Assembly: GCF_003073045.1 (NCBI RefSeq)
Contig: NC_037597.1
Location: 27,767,927-27,831,926 of the forward strand
From: Pomacea canaliculata
Lineage: Eukaryota > Mollusca > Gastropoda > Architaenioglossa > Ampullariidae
DNA length: 64,000 nucleotides
Direction of reading: 5' to 3'
Shown: piece by piece, positions 24,527-36,834 of the stretch
Layout: each line of letters starts with the position of its first letter
Position numbering within the stretch: the stretch's first letter is position 1
Made by a program: the position numbers and the translations under genes
The notes under the pieces: model-generated
The model's database searches: none
Seen by the model: the letters and a program-made list of their open reading frames with translations, nothing else
Told to the model about the DNA's origin: nothing

Positions 24527-27341
24527 AGGCCGAAGTTTTCTGTCAGGACAGAAGACAGTGGTATCGCCCGTGCGAGGGAAGGTAGGAGTACACGCGATGC
24601 TATTTGTGTCCAGTCGTCTCAAATTACTACTGTACCTGGACAAAGGCGGGGTTAGAGATCCGAGGACACCGCCGACCCGCCTGCAAATAAACTTCTTCCT
24701 CCTCCGACCATTGTACTTGCCTCAGGGTCTGAGCGCTGAGGCGAAACGACTTCTATGTGAACCTACTGTCACAGGCTCTAGCCTAGCAATGCAATGTCTT
24801 TCTGAGCTGAGCTTTGATACTCTTAGCGACGTGCCACCTCTCGTTGATGTTTCTAACACCTTTATTTTTTACTAACTTATTTATTGTCACGTTACGATCG
24901 TGAACGTGTTCTTGAATTCTAACACCTGACTCATTCATACTTGCATACATCCTCTCGCATTCCCACTGCCTCGTGCCGCTGGGTGCACACGTCGTCCTCT
25001 TTGGTGATATGCTGGAGGTTTACAACCTTGTGAGTCGACAGTCCTAAAGTAACATGATCAGTGTGATACGAATTTTTCCGACAAGCGTGCCGTGCATCTG
25101 TCATCACACTGATCCCGTCGTCCACAGGAGACTGTTCTGCTGCAAGTGCAGCTCGACGGACTGGCGCTTCAAGACGTCAACGGACTGCAGAAGAAAACCG
25201 TGGCAGCCTTTTCCTCAAAATGTATCGCTTCACATATCCCAAATTGGCAAAATTAGAAATTTTTTTATATTGAATGGGGATGATCCCGACGTAATGTACG
25301 CAAGGTACATTCTTCGATTTGCATCAAAATAACGGGTGTCACCTAGTGAGGGACGACGAGCTCCAGATGATAGTATGTCTGTTATGCACAGCCCAAAGTG
25401 ATGATCAGCACATGCCCATCCATTGTTGAATTATTCACTTCGAGCGAAGAGGTGCACGAGACTGAATGTGCATGAACTTGATCAATAATATCCTTCACCT
25501 TGTCGTGCTCAACAACAACAAACATGGGATTGCTGATGATGTTTGTTCTTGCATGGGTACTTACCACTATCTTGACTGCATGAGGGAAACTCAGGACTTT
25601 CACCGCTCAAGAAATTATCCAGTAGAGAGGACACAAAAGCAGACCGTGGAGGGACTTACATCCCGATTTTTTTTAGCCAAGTTCAAACTTATCATATAAA
25701 TATTTTTCTTGCTTCTTCGATCATCAAAAAACAGCGTGTATCTTTTGTTACAGCATTATACTCGTAGGTTTTTAACAGTGCCGTCCGCCAAAGTTTTCTT
25801 ACTGCGTTTCTTCAGTGGCGTTGGGTTTTTCTCCATTGTAGACCGGTCACACTGTTTGGTAAATCCAGGTAGCGAAGTTTTGAGCTGAGAAATCACTTCG
25901 ATGTTCCTCCCCAAGAGTTGATCGCAAAAGCCTCGAGTTTGCCTTCAAACTCAAAATCGAAACATCTGGCACGTGGCATTCATGCATTCGATTGGTCAGA
26001 CATACCACGTGTCCTACCATTACAACCAATCACACACTTACAGTTTAGTGTATGACGTAGGTGCCCATCAGCCTCTGCGTGTGTTACGTTAATTCAATTG
26101 CCTAATTGTCTTAGTTATTCCGTTTCTAGTTCGCGTTGCGTAACATTGTCCTTTCTCTTCACGTAATCAAAGTACGTAAGTTTCGCTCTAAGACTTGTCT
26201 GTTACGACGCATAACACCTCGTGGCTACATCTCACCCTGCCTTACGTCACCGTCATGACGTGGAACGGCCACGTGACTATCTGACTCTTCCAGGCTCGCA
26301 TTCTGTCCGCGTCGTGCTAGTTTGAGTACAATTTTTTTTATTTCATTCACAATGATTTCTCTGCGATACTGTGGGTCGATACTACCACAAGTAACATCAT
26401 CAGTGTGATGTGAAGTTTTTCCACATGTGTGCCTTGCATCTGTCATCACACTGATCCCGTCGGTCAGAGAAAACTGTTTTGTTTGAAGTGAAACTGTTAC
26501 AGACTGGCGCTTTTCACAAATGTATCATGTTACATGTCCCACATTGGCAAAAAACATTTTGAAAATATGAAATGGCGATAATCCCCGATGTAGTGAAGGT
26601 AACATTCTTTCACTTGCAAAGATAACTGTCACCCTAGCGGAGACTCGTTACAAAATACAAACGAATATTATGTCCGGTAGGACAACCAAAGATATCAGCA
26701 CGTGATTCCACCCATTTTTGAAATGTTCACTTGAAGCAAGACGTGCACGAGACTGAATGTGCATGAACCGTGACTACAATTTTCTTCACCAACAGACAAA
26801 CATGGACTCTGAGTTACAGGTGTTACAGGTGTTACAAGTGTGAATTGTTCCCCATTTGTAAAGGTACGAACATTGCACTCAAAACAGATGTACTTTATGT
26901 CAGTCACCAGATGAATAACCTGAATATTGTGATATTATCAGACCTTATGAGTGAAAGAAAGATATAGAGAGATTGAAAACAGATACACGAAAGCATCAAA
27001 AATAAAGTTTTAAAATTCAGCTTGTCTTTGGGTTTGTGTATTTCCGCTGTTCATCTCTTTCTCCCTTATTTTCTTTTTATTTTGATGGAGAATACATTCA
27101 ATTGCCGGTCCTAACTCTGACTGTGACAGTATGTTCAGTTGCCAACCGGTTTCACTCCAGCTTCTCACCGCCAACCAAGTACTCGGCTGAGAAAGACGGT
27201 TATCGCCTGCGATCTCCACCCTGCCTCGGGCCAGGGTAGCAATTAGGGAAGACTGACCGCTGGTACTGACCCCCGTTACTTTCTCTCTTCCCATCGCACG
27301 GGCGAAAACCATTTGAAAACACGCCCATTCGACTTCGGCCT
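24527..27341 (-). mobile_element. TTAA-flanked DNA transposon, left copy (internally deleted, transposase remnants)
   Basis: It is bounded by TTAA at 24523-24526 and 27342-27345. Both ends begin AGGCCGAAGT and share a later block CGCCCGTGCGA, so the inverted repeats are about 60-70 bp with internal divergence. Minus-strand translation shows transposase pieces also present in the right copy: KVKDIIDQVHAHSVSC and STMDGHVL in 25382-25603, SVMTDARHACRKNSYHTDHV at 24931-25125, and a second diverged TDARH copy at 26225-26449. The segment equivalent to about 30180-31430 of the right copy is missing, so it cannot be autonomous. TTAA targets are used by Kolobok and piggyBac elements; the protein pieces favour Kolobok-like, by memory of the family only. 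Confidence 0.75.
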
Positions 27342-27356
27342 TTAAAGGCCGAAGTC
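27331..27356. repeat. Perfect palindrome at the junction of two inverted transposons
   Basis: The dyad is centred on TTTAAA at 27341-27346, with arms GACTTCGGCC and GGCCGAAGTC. It is the two inner transposon ends abutting a single shared TTAA. Confidence 0.9.
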
Positions 27357-30300
27357 GAAATCGGGCGTGTTTTCAAATGTTTCGCCGTGCGATGGAAGGT
27401 AGGAGTACACGGGTCAGTACCCAGCGGTCAGTCTTCCCTAATGCTACCCTGGCCCCGAGCAGGGTGGAGATCGCAGCGATAAACCGAGCCATAAAACGTG
27501 TTTCCGAGTACTTGGTGTTGGCGGTTAGAAAGCTGGAGTGAAACGGTTTGCAACTGAACATACTGTCAGGGTTAGGACCGACAATTGAATGTATTCTCCA
27601 TCAAATAAAAATAAAAATAAAAATAAGGGAGAAAGAGATGAACAGCGGAAATTACACAAACACAAAGACAACCGCATTTTAAAACTTTATTTTGAATGCT
27701 TTCGTCTATTTGTTTATATCTCTCTATATCTTTCTTCACTGATAAGGGATGATAATATTCAATATTTTCCCCTGGTGACTGACATAAAATACATCTGTTT
27801 TGAGTGCAATGTTCGTACCTTTACAAATAGGCAACAACTCACACCTGTAACACAGAGCCCATTCACCATCTACAACAGCGGCCCCACGGTCCATGTTTGT
27901 CTGTTGGTGAGTACGACAAGGTGAATAACATTGTAGGTCACGTGCATACAACATTCAGTCTCGTGCACCTCTTGGCTCAAAGTGAAGATTTCAAAAATGG
28001 GTAGAAAAGGTAGAAAAGCGAACCTCTGCAAAGACCTTGGCGCCCTCAGCTCAGTGACTTTCAGTGGAATCTGAATGTTACGTAAATCATGAGATGAAGG
28101 GGATCGAATGTGTTTGAAACTGTACAAATAAATTAAACGAGTTTCAGTTGCAAACTATATTTAGCAATAAAACGCCTTTCTCATCCGACTAGTACTTGAT
28201 GTAGGGTCTTAAGAAAAGTGAGGCGAAACGGCTTCTATCTGAACATACTGTCTTTCCTTACATCTTTCTTTTTCTCATAAGAGGGATAATAATATTTAAT
28301 ACTTTTTAGTTCATTCCTCCTGATAACTGACCTAAAGTACACCTCGGTTTGAGTGCAATGTTCAAACTTTTACAAATGGCCAACAATTCACGACTGCAAA
28401 CATAGTGCCCCCACGGTCTCTTCTCTTCTTATCTAACCCGCCATTGTGCTGGTGGAGGTCATCGGTGCTTGTGTCTTCCTGAGTCCACAAAACCGAAAAA
28501 ATGAAATAAAAAAAAAAAGTGTACTCAAACTAGCACGACGCAGACAGAATGAGAGCCTGGAAGAGTCAGATAGTCACGTGGCCGTTCACGTCATGGCGGT
28601 GACGTAAGGCAGGGTGAGATGTAGCCACGAGGTGTTATCGTCGTAACAGACAAGTCTTAGAGCGAAACATACGTACTTTGATTACGTAAGAGAAAGGAAA
28701 ATGTTACGCAACGTGAACTAGAAATGAATAACTAAGACATTTAGGCAATTGAATTACGTAACACGCTAGAGGGCTGATGGGACCTACGTCATACACTAAC
28801 TGTAGTGTGTGATTGGCTGTAATGGTAGACACGTGTATGTCTGACCAATCGAATGCGTGAATGCCACGTGCCAGATGTTTCGATTTTGAGTTTGAAGGCA
28901 AACTCGAGGCTTTTTGCAATCAACTCTTGGGAAGTGAGTTCGCAGCTCAAAACTTCGCTACCCTCTGGTCAACCGTTACGCCTCAGACAGAAAACTTGGG
29001 AGAATAGGGACGCAAAACCAGAAAAGTGAATCAAAATCCACTCAGAAGACTGACTTTTCTCCGTGTGAGTCGGCGCTGATTTTTACGTGAAAAAACATCA
29101 GGCCCACTGGTAAAAAATAACTGTTAGTTCAAGGACTATTTTAACATATTTTACAGGATCTTGGATTTTACCAAACAGTGTTTACAATGGAGAAAAACGC
29201 CAGACGCCACTGAAGACGCAGTAAGAGAACTTTGGCGGACGGCACTGTTAAAACCTACGAGTATAAATGTTGTAACAAAAGACATACCTTGTTTTTGATG
29301 TACGAAGAAGCAAGAAAAAATATTTAATGATAAGTTGACTTGGGCTAAAAAAAATCGGGATGTAAGTCCCGGTCTGCTTTTGTGTCCTCTCTACTGGATA
29401 ATTTCTTGAGCGGTGAAAGTCCTGAGTTTCCCTGCAGTCAAGATAGTGGTAATGTACCCATGCAAGAACAAACATCATCAGCAATTCCATGTTTGTTTGT
29501 TGGTGAGCACGACAAGGTGAAGGATATTATTGATCAAGTTCATGCACATTCAGTATCGTGCCAGTCTTCGCTAGAAGTGAATAATTCAACAATGGATGGG
29601 CATGTGCTGACCATCACTTTGGGCTGTGCCAACAGACATACTATCGTCTGGAGCTCGTCGTCCCCACTAGGTGACAGTTATTTTGCTAACGAAAGAATGT
29701 ACCTTGCGTACATTACGTCGGGGATCATCCCATTCAATATAAAAAATTTTTCTAATTTGCCAATTTGGACATGTGAATGATGCATTTTTGAGAAAACGGC
29801 TGCCACGGTTTTCTGCAGTCGTTGAGTCTTGAAGCGCCAGTCCGTCGTAGCTGCACTTGCAGCAGAACAGTCTCCTGTGGACGACGGGATCAGTGTGATG
29901 ACAGATGCACGGCACGCATGCCGGAAAAATTCGTATCACACTGATCATGTTACTTTAGGACTGTCGACTCACAAGGTTGTAAACCTCCAACATATCACCA
30001 AAGAGGACGACGTGTGCACCCAGCGGCACGAGGCAGTGGGATGCGAGAGGATGTATGCAAGTATGAATGAGTCAGGTGTTAGAATTCATGAACACGTTCA
30101 CGATCGTAAACGTGACAATAAATAAGTTAGTGAAAAAATAAAGGTGTTAGAAACATCAACGAGAGGTGGCACGTCGCTAAGAGTATCAAAGCTGGATGAA
30201 AAAAAACTGGCGCAAGGTAGTAAAAGTCAACATCGGCAAGACGTGGCATCCTCAGCTCAGCGACAAGACAGCAGCGGTCAGAGATCATGTGTACTGGTGT

Positions 30301-31661
30301 ATAGATCATTTGCGATGGCGACCCTGTGAGACTTAGGCACTTGTTGGATGGATGTATTACACATTTCCAAAACATCCATGACCAGTGTAAACCAAGCCTC
30401 ACCTTGCAGGCATCGCTCTATATACCATCTCTAATAGTGCTGACTGGATCCTGCTGCTGTCAAGCTGCTGAGCGACTTTTCTACACGGCCATGTCCTGTA
30501 TAAACATCCTGAGGACTACGTGATGTCTAGGGACACATTTTATGTTGAAAGTTTTAATAATATATGTCTGATGTATCTGCCTAAGCGTGTTCATATTAAA
30601 AGCCCGATGCACTATGACATGCGCATGGGTCTCGCTGTTTTAGACTGGAATGAACATGTTGATAGAGACTCTACTTCCAATTATAACAAAGCAAGTGTAC
30701 AACACAATCGGAGACAGCTTGGACAACGCACTTAAAAAAGAAAACTTATAATTTAGTAGAGGATATCTGGAGATGTTTGTCGTTGAGCAATACAAATTTG
30801 ATTCCGAACATGAGGAAAATATGTTAATTGAAACAGACAGTAGTTCGGATGAAGATTTGGAAATTAATAATAAATTTAAATAACAAATTGATTAATGAGA
30901 TAATAATTTACCATCAATGTTTGTACTTTCAAAACTGAATTGTTGTTACCACGGTACAGCTCCACACCGATAAATGTATTGTCTATATAGACATGTTCCT
31001 TCCAGTCTAAAACTGCAAGACCTACTCGTCACTCGCATGTTATAGCTGATTTTTATCTTGTTCACTTTACATGTTTGTTATTCTGTGATATCAATTGAAG
31101 GATCAGTAATAGTGTTAAATTCTGTGCTTCCATTGTTATACTGGTGATTTTGCTTTGTTATGTATCAATCTGTATGGCCTCCAGCCACTGATTTTGTTTG
31201 AAAATTCAAAAATTCAGTTGTTTTTATGTTCGTGTCATTTTCGCTGTTCATTCTTCTCTTCTTTGTATATTCTAGTTTTGTTTGTTGGTGGAGAATACAT
31301 TCAGTCCTAACCCTGACAGTGTGTTCAGTTGGAAACCGTTTCACTTCAGCTTTCTAACCGCCAACACCAAGTACTGAGCTCAGCTCAGAAAGACATTGCA
31401 TTGCCTTAGCCTGTGACAGTAGGTTCACATAGAAGTCGTTTCGCCTCAGCGCTCAGACCCTGCGGCAAGTACAATGGTCGGGTAAGAGAGACGTTTTATG
31501 GCCATGCTACTCGGCGGTGTCTCTGATCTCTACCCCGCCTTTGTCCAGGTACAGTAGTAATTTGAGACGACTGGACACAAATAGTCAGCACCGCGTGTAC
31601 TCCTACCTTCCCTCGCACGGGCGATACCACTGTCTTTCCTCCGGACACAAAACTTCGGCCT
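27346..31661 (+). mobile_element. TTAA-flanked DNA transposon, right copy (longer, with broken transposase)
   Basis: It is bounded by TTAA at 27342-27345 (shared with the left copy) and 31662-31665. The ends start AGGCCGAAGTC (inner) and AGGCCGAAGTT (outer, on minus). It is an inverted relative of the left copy: long blocks match in reverse complement, for example the CACCAAAGAGGACGACGTG and TACTCCTACCTTCCCTCGCA regions. It keeps an extra 1.2-1.4 kb (about 30.18-31.43 kb) that encodes the end of the transposase. Stops and frame changes in the coding region show it is inactive. Confidence 0.78.
29382..30780 (+). pseudogene. Broken transposase of the right TTAA element (Kolobok-like)
   Basis: The order of recognisable pieces is: DKVKDIIDQVHAHSVSC with a Cys/His-containing block and YLAYITSGIIPFNIKNF (29382-29780); VMTDARHACRKNS..., HKVVNLQHITKEDD and QRHEAVG, then VRIHEHVHDR (29829-30125); TWHPQLSDKTAAVRDHVYWC (about 30240-30300); HLLDGCITHFQNIHDQCKPS (about 30330-30390); SRDTFYVESFNNICLMYLPK and LAVLDWNEHVDR (30520-30680); and a KTYNLVEDIW-like end in another frame near 30750. 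The DARH and ESFNN...WNE..DR words occur in invertebrate transposases that I recall as Kolobok-type. Several frameshifts and stops separate the pieces, so no intact protein can be made. Confidence 0.7.
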
Positions 31662-31665
31662 TTAA

Positions 31666-32984
31666 CGCAGGGTGGGGATAAGTGTTAGGTTGCTCAGCTT
31701 TGATTTAGGTTGTTTGACTTTAACTCACTGGTCAAATGCAAATGCATTGCAAAAGTAAACGTGTATACTAAAGGACAATGAAATAAGCGATACCAAACAG
31801 GAAGCGCTGACATTTAATGTCTGAATTTATTATATTTTTTCAACGTGGTTTGATAAATGATGAACATCAAAGGGAAGAAATTAATTTTGCTTTTAGATAA
31901 TTTTTAGCATATAAAGCTTAAGTGAAATCAGATGTCTATTATTCATATTTAATGTGTGTTAATTTGATTTGGGTTGTAACAATAAATTTTTCTCATGTAG
32001 CTGTGTACTCTCCTGATGGCAAACAAAATGAAAGTTATAAGAAAAATGAAAGAAAACAGTATATATGATTGCATTTTGAAAACATCTTTAAGCGTAATTG
32101 CCAGGATGATTACATTTTGTTCCCTTACTTCATTTTCCTTTTGTACACAATGGTGGCACAGAGGTTTTCTGAAAAACTTGACACTAAATTTGACAAATTA
32201 TGCTAAAACATTCTAAATTGAATAAATTCTTTTACTGCCACAATTAAAATGATAGCACTCTTTGTACAAATTTATGGAAATTAAATAAACACAATTGCAC
32301 GTTTGGGTTGGGGGTGGGAAGATTGGTGTTTTACAACTGAGGCCATATGACTAAGCAGCCAGCCTGTCAACTAGCAGTAATCAAGTTCTGATTACGTTTC
32401 TTAGTCAGGGCTAGTGGTCATGATTTAGACAAATAATTCCATTATTTCTGTTTTCTTTGTGATCATTTTTTTCAGAAATGACAAAGGAGTCCTCTAAATA
32501 GAAACTTTGAGCTTTGGGCTGAAAATAAGTACTTCTTTAGCAGAAATGTTAAAGTTTTCGAATAAACTGAGTGGCATTTTATAGTGGGCAAAGTCTGCGA
32601 TTCTATTTTTTTGGAATTCAGGGGAGTTGTATACATGTATTGAATGTTAAAAGGTAGCAACATTAAATTGCACTTCAAATTTTTAAGATGGCTAAATTTA
32701 AATGAGGAAAATTGTTAGTTTTTACTATTTTGAGCCAAGTTTTGAGGATAATTATGTCAGTGGGTGGAAAAGGTAAAACTTCACTGCTATATTGTTATAT
32801 GTATCTCTGAGATTTACATTAAATTTTATACATGCATATAACCTACTAGCCAGTGCACCTGTTTGCATCCCACTTTGTCGTGGCATGGTTACTTATAACA
32901 GCTGGAAGTTAGTCAAGAGTTATGAATCCATTTTACGCTTGCTAAGTTTCGAATTTTTTAAAATTGAATATACTCTGTTTCAGA
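31666..32984. other. AT-rich presumed intron, no gene seen
   Basis: It lies between the transposon pair and the first coding exon of the Lark/RBM4-like gene and ends with a polypyrimidine tract and TTTCAG at 32983. No coding segment is supported. Confidence 0.5.
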
Positions 32985-35900
32985 ATGACTGTTAAAATAT
33001 TCATTGGAAATCTCAGCTCAGAGACACAGGCTGAAGATGTGCGCGTACTTTTTGAGAAATATGGCACTGTAGCTGAGTGCGATGTCCTTAAAAACTATGG
33101 ATTTGTTGTGAGTAAAATTTTCATGCTGCTTTTTCTCTCTTTCTACTTTTGACATTCTGGGTGTTTTTGTTCTCAGCCTAGTTTTTCTACAGCCATGATC
33201 CCCAATATAAAGGTCAGCATTTTTAAGATCATTAATAATTGCCACAGTCTAAGCAAGGTCCTCTCAAAGTACAGCCCAGATCATACTTTTATCCTGCTCA
33301 GATGTTTCTCCAGCTATACTCATAGACAATTCACAGTAAAGTGCTTGACTTTGTTTTCAGCACATGACAGATAAAGCTTCAGCAGATAATGCCATTGCAA
33401 ATCTTGATGGCTTCAATGTGAAAGGGCAAAGGATGAGAGTGGAGGTAAGAATTTGATGGCAACTTGAGCAGATCATTTGGGTATGTAAGGAACTGCACAG
33501 AAACCTTAGTTAAAGTTTGATACATAGTTATGCAGTTCCCATTGGAAGAATCTTCACGGTATTGAAAGTGCCATCCCACTTAAAGTGTCACAAATTGACC
33601 TTTCCCCAAATGGACCAAAGTCTCCTCCCAACAAGCGGGTTTTCTTGTCACCGGCCGATCGTTGGAACCGGAGAGTGTTTTTTTTATATATATATCGTGT
33701 TGACCGTACATGCGCGGTCTTTTCTGTTGGTTGCAATAAAAATGTTTAGTTTTGAAAACCACTTCGTGCCTATGTTCATTACAGGCTGTGGATTAGTTTT
33801 CGGTGATATATTAATTTGGTGAAAGGTCAATAGTCTTTCATGACAGTGAAGGTCGGTTGCGTGCGTTCATGATTTTTTTTTTTAACTAAATGCGTGTTAC
33901 AAATTTTTTTAATCACATTCCTTACATGACGTTGATTTTAAAAATTGTTTTGGCGGCTTTAATAAGTTTCAGGTTCGGACCGATCCTTTTGGTGCACAGT
34001 GCTGAAATAGCGTTTACTATTTGTTGTTTGCGTGTTCAGTGTTTCTGTGTTGAAAAAAGAAAGTTGCTTGAGGTACTCCTTGGCACTAGAACCTAGTAGA
34101 GAAATATTTGTATCAGACAGTTTAAATTTATCATTGGTTTCTTATTTTAAAAGTTCGTTCAGTAAATACAGTCAAGCATAGGCAATTGTGACCTAACGGT
34201 TGCACAAAACATTTAATGTTTTTTTCCTTTTTATTTAGAAAAAAAATGTACGCTTATTAAAGGGAAAAGTGAGGGGGAAATGTAAATTGGGCTTTCAGAC
34301 AGCTGGCATTCTGAAACATTAAAAAAAAATTCTAAATGGTCATTCACTTGTTCTCAGAGATCTGAAGTAAAAATTAGGCTGCTAAGTTGCATTGTTAAGT
34401 GTAAGTGCTTCGAACTAAATGGTCATCAAAACACTGGAATCCTGAAATTAAAGATAATGCAATAAAATCTACAAGCACTGTAAACATTAAAAATTGGATC
34501 TTTGACTGCTTTGCTAAGCTTGCTTCATCACTTAAGACTGGTCCAGTTGTTCTGTCGCAATTTTTGGCAGTGCACATCAGGTTTTCTTTCATCAAAGCGT
34601 ATGCATAATAGCTTGTGTGAATCATCACAGAGTTTTAAAAGGTGGGTGTAAGCAAAAAAAATTCATTTGCAGCCCAACATTATTTTGAATGTTTCAAAAT
34701 GTCAGTATCAGCTAGTCTAACATTTCATTTCCCTTGCTTTTTCCTTTTAGTTATTGAATGCGGGGTGGGGAATGTCACTTTTTCTGTTATACCCATAGAC
34801 TTTAGGTGTTATGGCAAGTCATTGCCAGACCACTAGATTTGGGGATGGGAGAGGTTTATGTCACATTAAGCAAATAGTTGTAAACAATGCATCATAGATA
34901 TAATATGCAGAAAGTTGTATTATGAGTCACTTGTACTTGCTTGGTGTTTTGTGTTCCGTTTGTGTCATTTTCTTGATGTGTGTATATTGACCAATCGATG
35001 CGCAATGCACATCGGTGCGATCAGCCTGTACGGTTTGCGTGACCCAACCAGGGTCAACAAGCCCCTCCGCCAGTGACATCGCTTACAGATCGCTTACTAC
35101 GCCTTCTTTTGCACTCTTTGCAGCTCTCGACTGGCAAAAAGGGAAATCCGAAAGGCGACCGCAAAGGGTAATTACCGAACTGCCATTCCGTTCGTTCAGT
35201 AGTGTATCAAATGTTAACCTACACGAGACGCTGGCTCCTGCGTGGTGCCGTCCGTTACCAGTTCTTCCGACAGGCCGTTTTGATGCCTTTAAGAGTAGGC
35301 TTAACACCGTGAAGGAAGACTTTTCTCCCGAATTTATGTCCTTACTAACATCTGTGTGGTCCAATCTCTTAGCTTTTTTGTTTTTTTTTAAATATCCTAG
35401 CATAAGATGCAGTTTAAAAGCATTTCTGTTTAAGATTACAGGTTTCTCATGTATGAAAGTTTTTGGTTATTCTTATGGCTATAACTGTTTAAGTGGGAAA
35501 GTCCACCCTGATTTATGCTTAAAATCTATCTTAGGTATTTAGAAAAAAATGGCAAAATAAATTTAATTTCAGTATTATAATGGTAGGGGAAATGCATTTT
35601 GATGGTTTTATCATAACCAGATCAGCTTATAATATACTACCTGAAATGTTTTGTCATTTTTTTCTGTATGGATAAGTAAAGGTGAGTGTTTTTATTTTCG
35701 CTAAATTACTCAAATATTAAGTTTAGACATTGTATTTGAAATAACTCCACACAGGATTGCATGTTAGCATGTTTATAGATTTTAGAGACTGCATATTTGT
35801 ATTTGCTTTTGGTAATTATAAATATTCTTATCAATTTTTAAAATAATAAGATTTCATGTTATTGCATACTTAAGATAAATGTAGTAATGTGGTATGCAGA

Positions 35901-36834
35901 ATTAAGGAGAGTTAAAAGTATTTGCTTGCCTTAAGAAACATTATGTTTGTTTCAGGGGAGGCTCGCGTGGTCGACCTTACCCCCCAGGCCCTCCTCCCAG
36001 GGAACGCTACTTGCCACCACCAATGCCTTACGATCGTTACGACCCTTACTCGCGCTATCCGTACCCAGAGCGTGATCCATATTATAGGCCATTGCCTCCA
36101 GGTGATCGCTACCTTCCTCGTCTCCCACCACCAGGTGATCGCTATGCGCCCTTGCCCCCTCCAAGAGACAGGCTTATGCCAGAGGAGCGTCGGCCATATC
36201 CTGATCCACGGGACCGCATGCTTCCACCTCGGGATCGCATGCCACTATATCCAGAGGATCGTTCTGCCTACGACAGGCTAAGGCCAGTAGAGCGATCACC
36301 TTTATCCTCTGACCCTTACTACAGGGAGAGGTCTCCACCAGCTCGTCCACCTCCCGAGTACTATGACAGGTAAATACTGGTTGCTGTGCTATAGCTTGTT
36401 AGTGTTGGCTTAAATTCTTGGCAGAGGTTGGCCTTCCAGAAATTCCACATGTACATTTTCCATATGTACAAGTTTCTCACAGGATGCTGAGGGTTTTATG
36501 GCTTATTTTCTTTTTTACAATTTGCAGAAAACCCCCACTGGCTCGTGCCCCAGCTGCTGATGCAGCAGCCAGCCGTCTGAATACCACCGCTTATCCTCCT
36601 GCTAATGGATATGATTACTACCGCCAGCCCCCAGAGCGCAGTGATTTTAGAGCCACATCGGCTTCTGCTGGAGACTATTATGCTCCATCTCGTGCTGGTG
36701 CTGGCTATGATCGTGGTGCAAGTGGCGCTGCACAGGCTGGCAACACTGGTGGTGGCTTTGGTGTGCAGCAGTCACAGGCCAACAAAAGTTACGACAGTCA
36801 GTCAGCACTGCAGACACAGCCCATTTTCTTCTAA
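32985..36834 (+). CDS. Lark/RBM4-like RNA-binding protein, one RRM and Arg/Asp/Tyr/Pro-rich tail (323 aa)
   Basis: Five exons: 32985-33107, 33361-33444, 35124-35167, 35956-36369, 36528-36834. All junctions are GT-AG and in phase, giving 324 codons including TAA. Residues about 3-69 form one RRM with RNP2 IFIGNL (5-10) and RNP1 NYGFVHM (about 37-43). Its wording ([22 protein letters not shown]) is nearest to the RRMs of Lark/RBM4, which control splicing and translation. The short exon 3 gives a basic GK-rich linker ([15 protein letters not shown]). Residues about 90-220 are rich in P, R, D and Y with repeated DRY, RDR and PPP words, and the tail is A/G/S/Q/Y-rich, so both are disordered. Typical Lark has two RRMs and a CCHC knuckle. 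Neither a second RRM nor a knuckle was found here, so these are absent or in exons I missed. The ATG lies one base after a TTTCAG acceptor, so an upstream noncoding exon is expected. Confidence 0.85.

Noticed and set aside
35015-35542. 175-codon plus-strand open frame
   Set aside because: It overlaps the 44 bp linker exon of the Lark-like gene in another frame, shows no domain, and ends in T-rich intron sequence.
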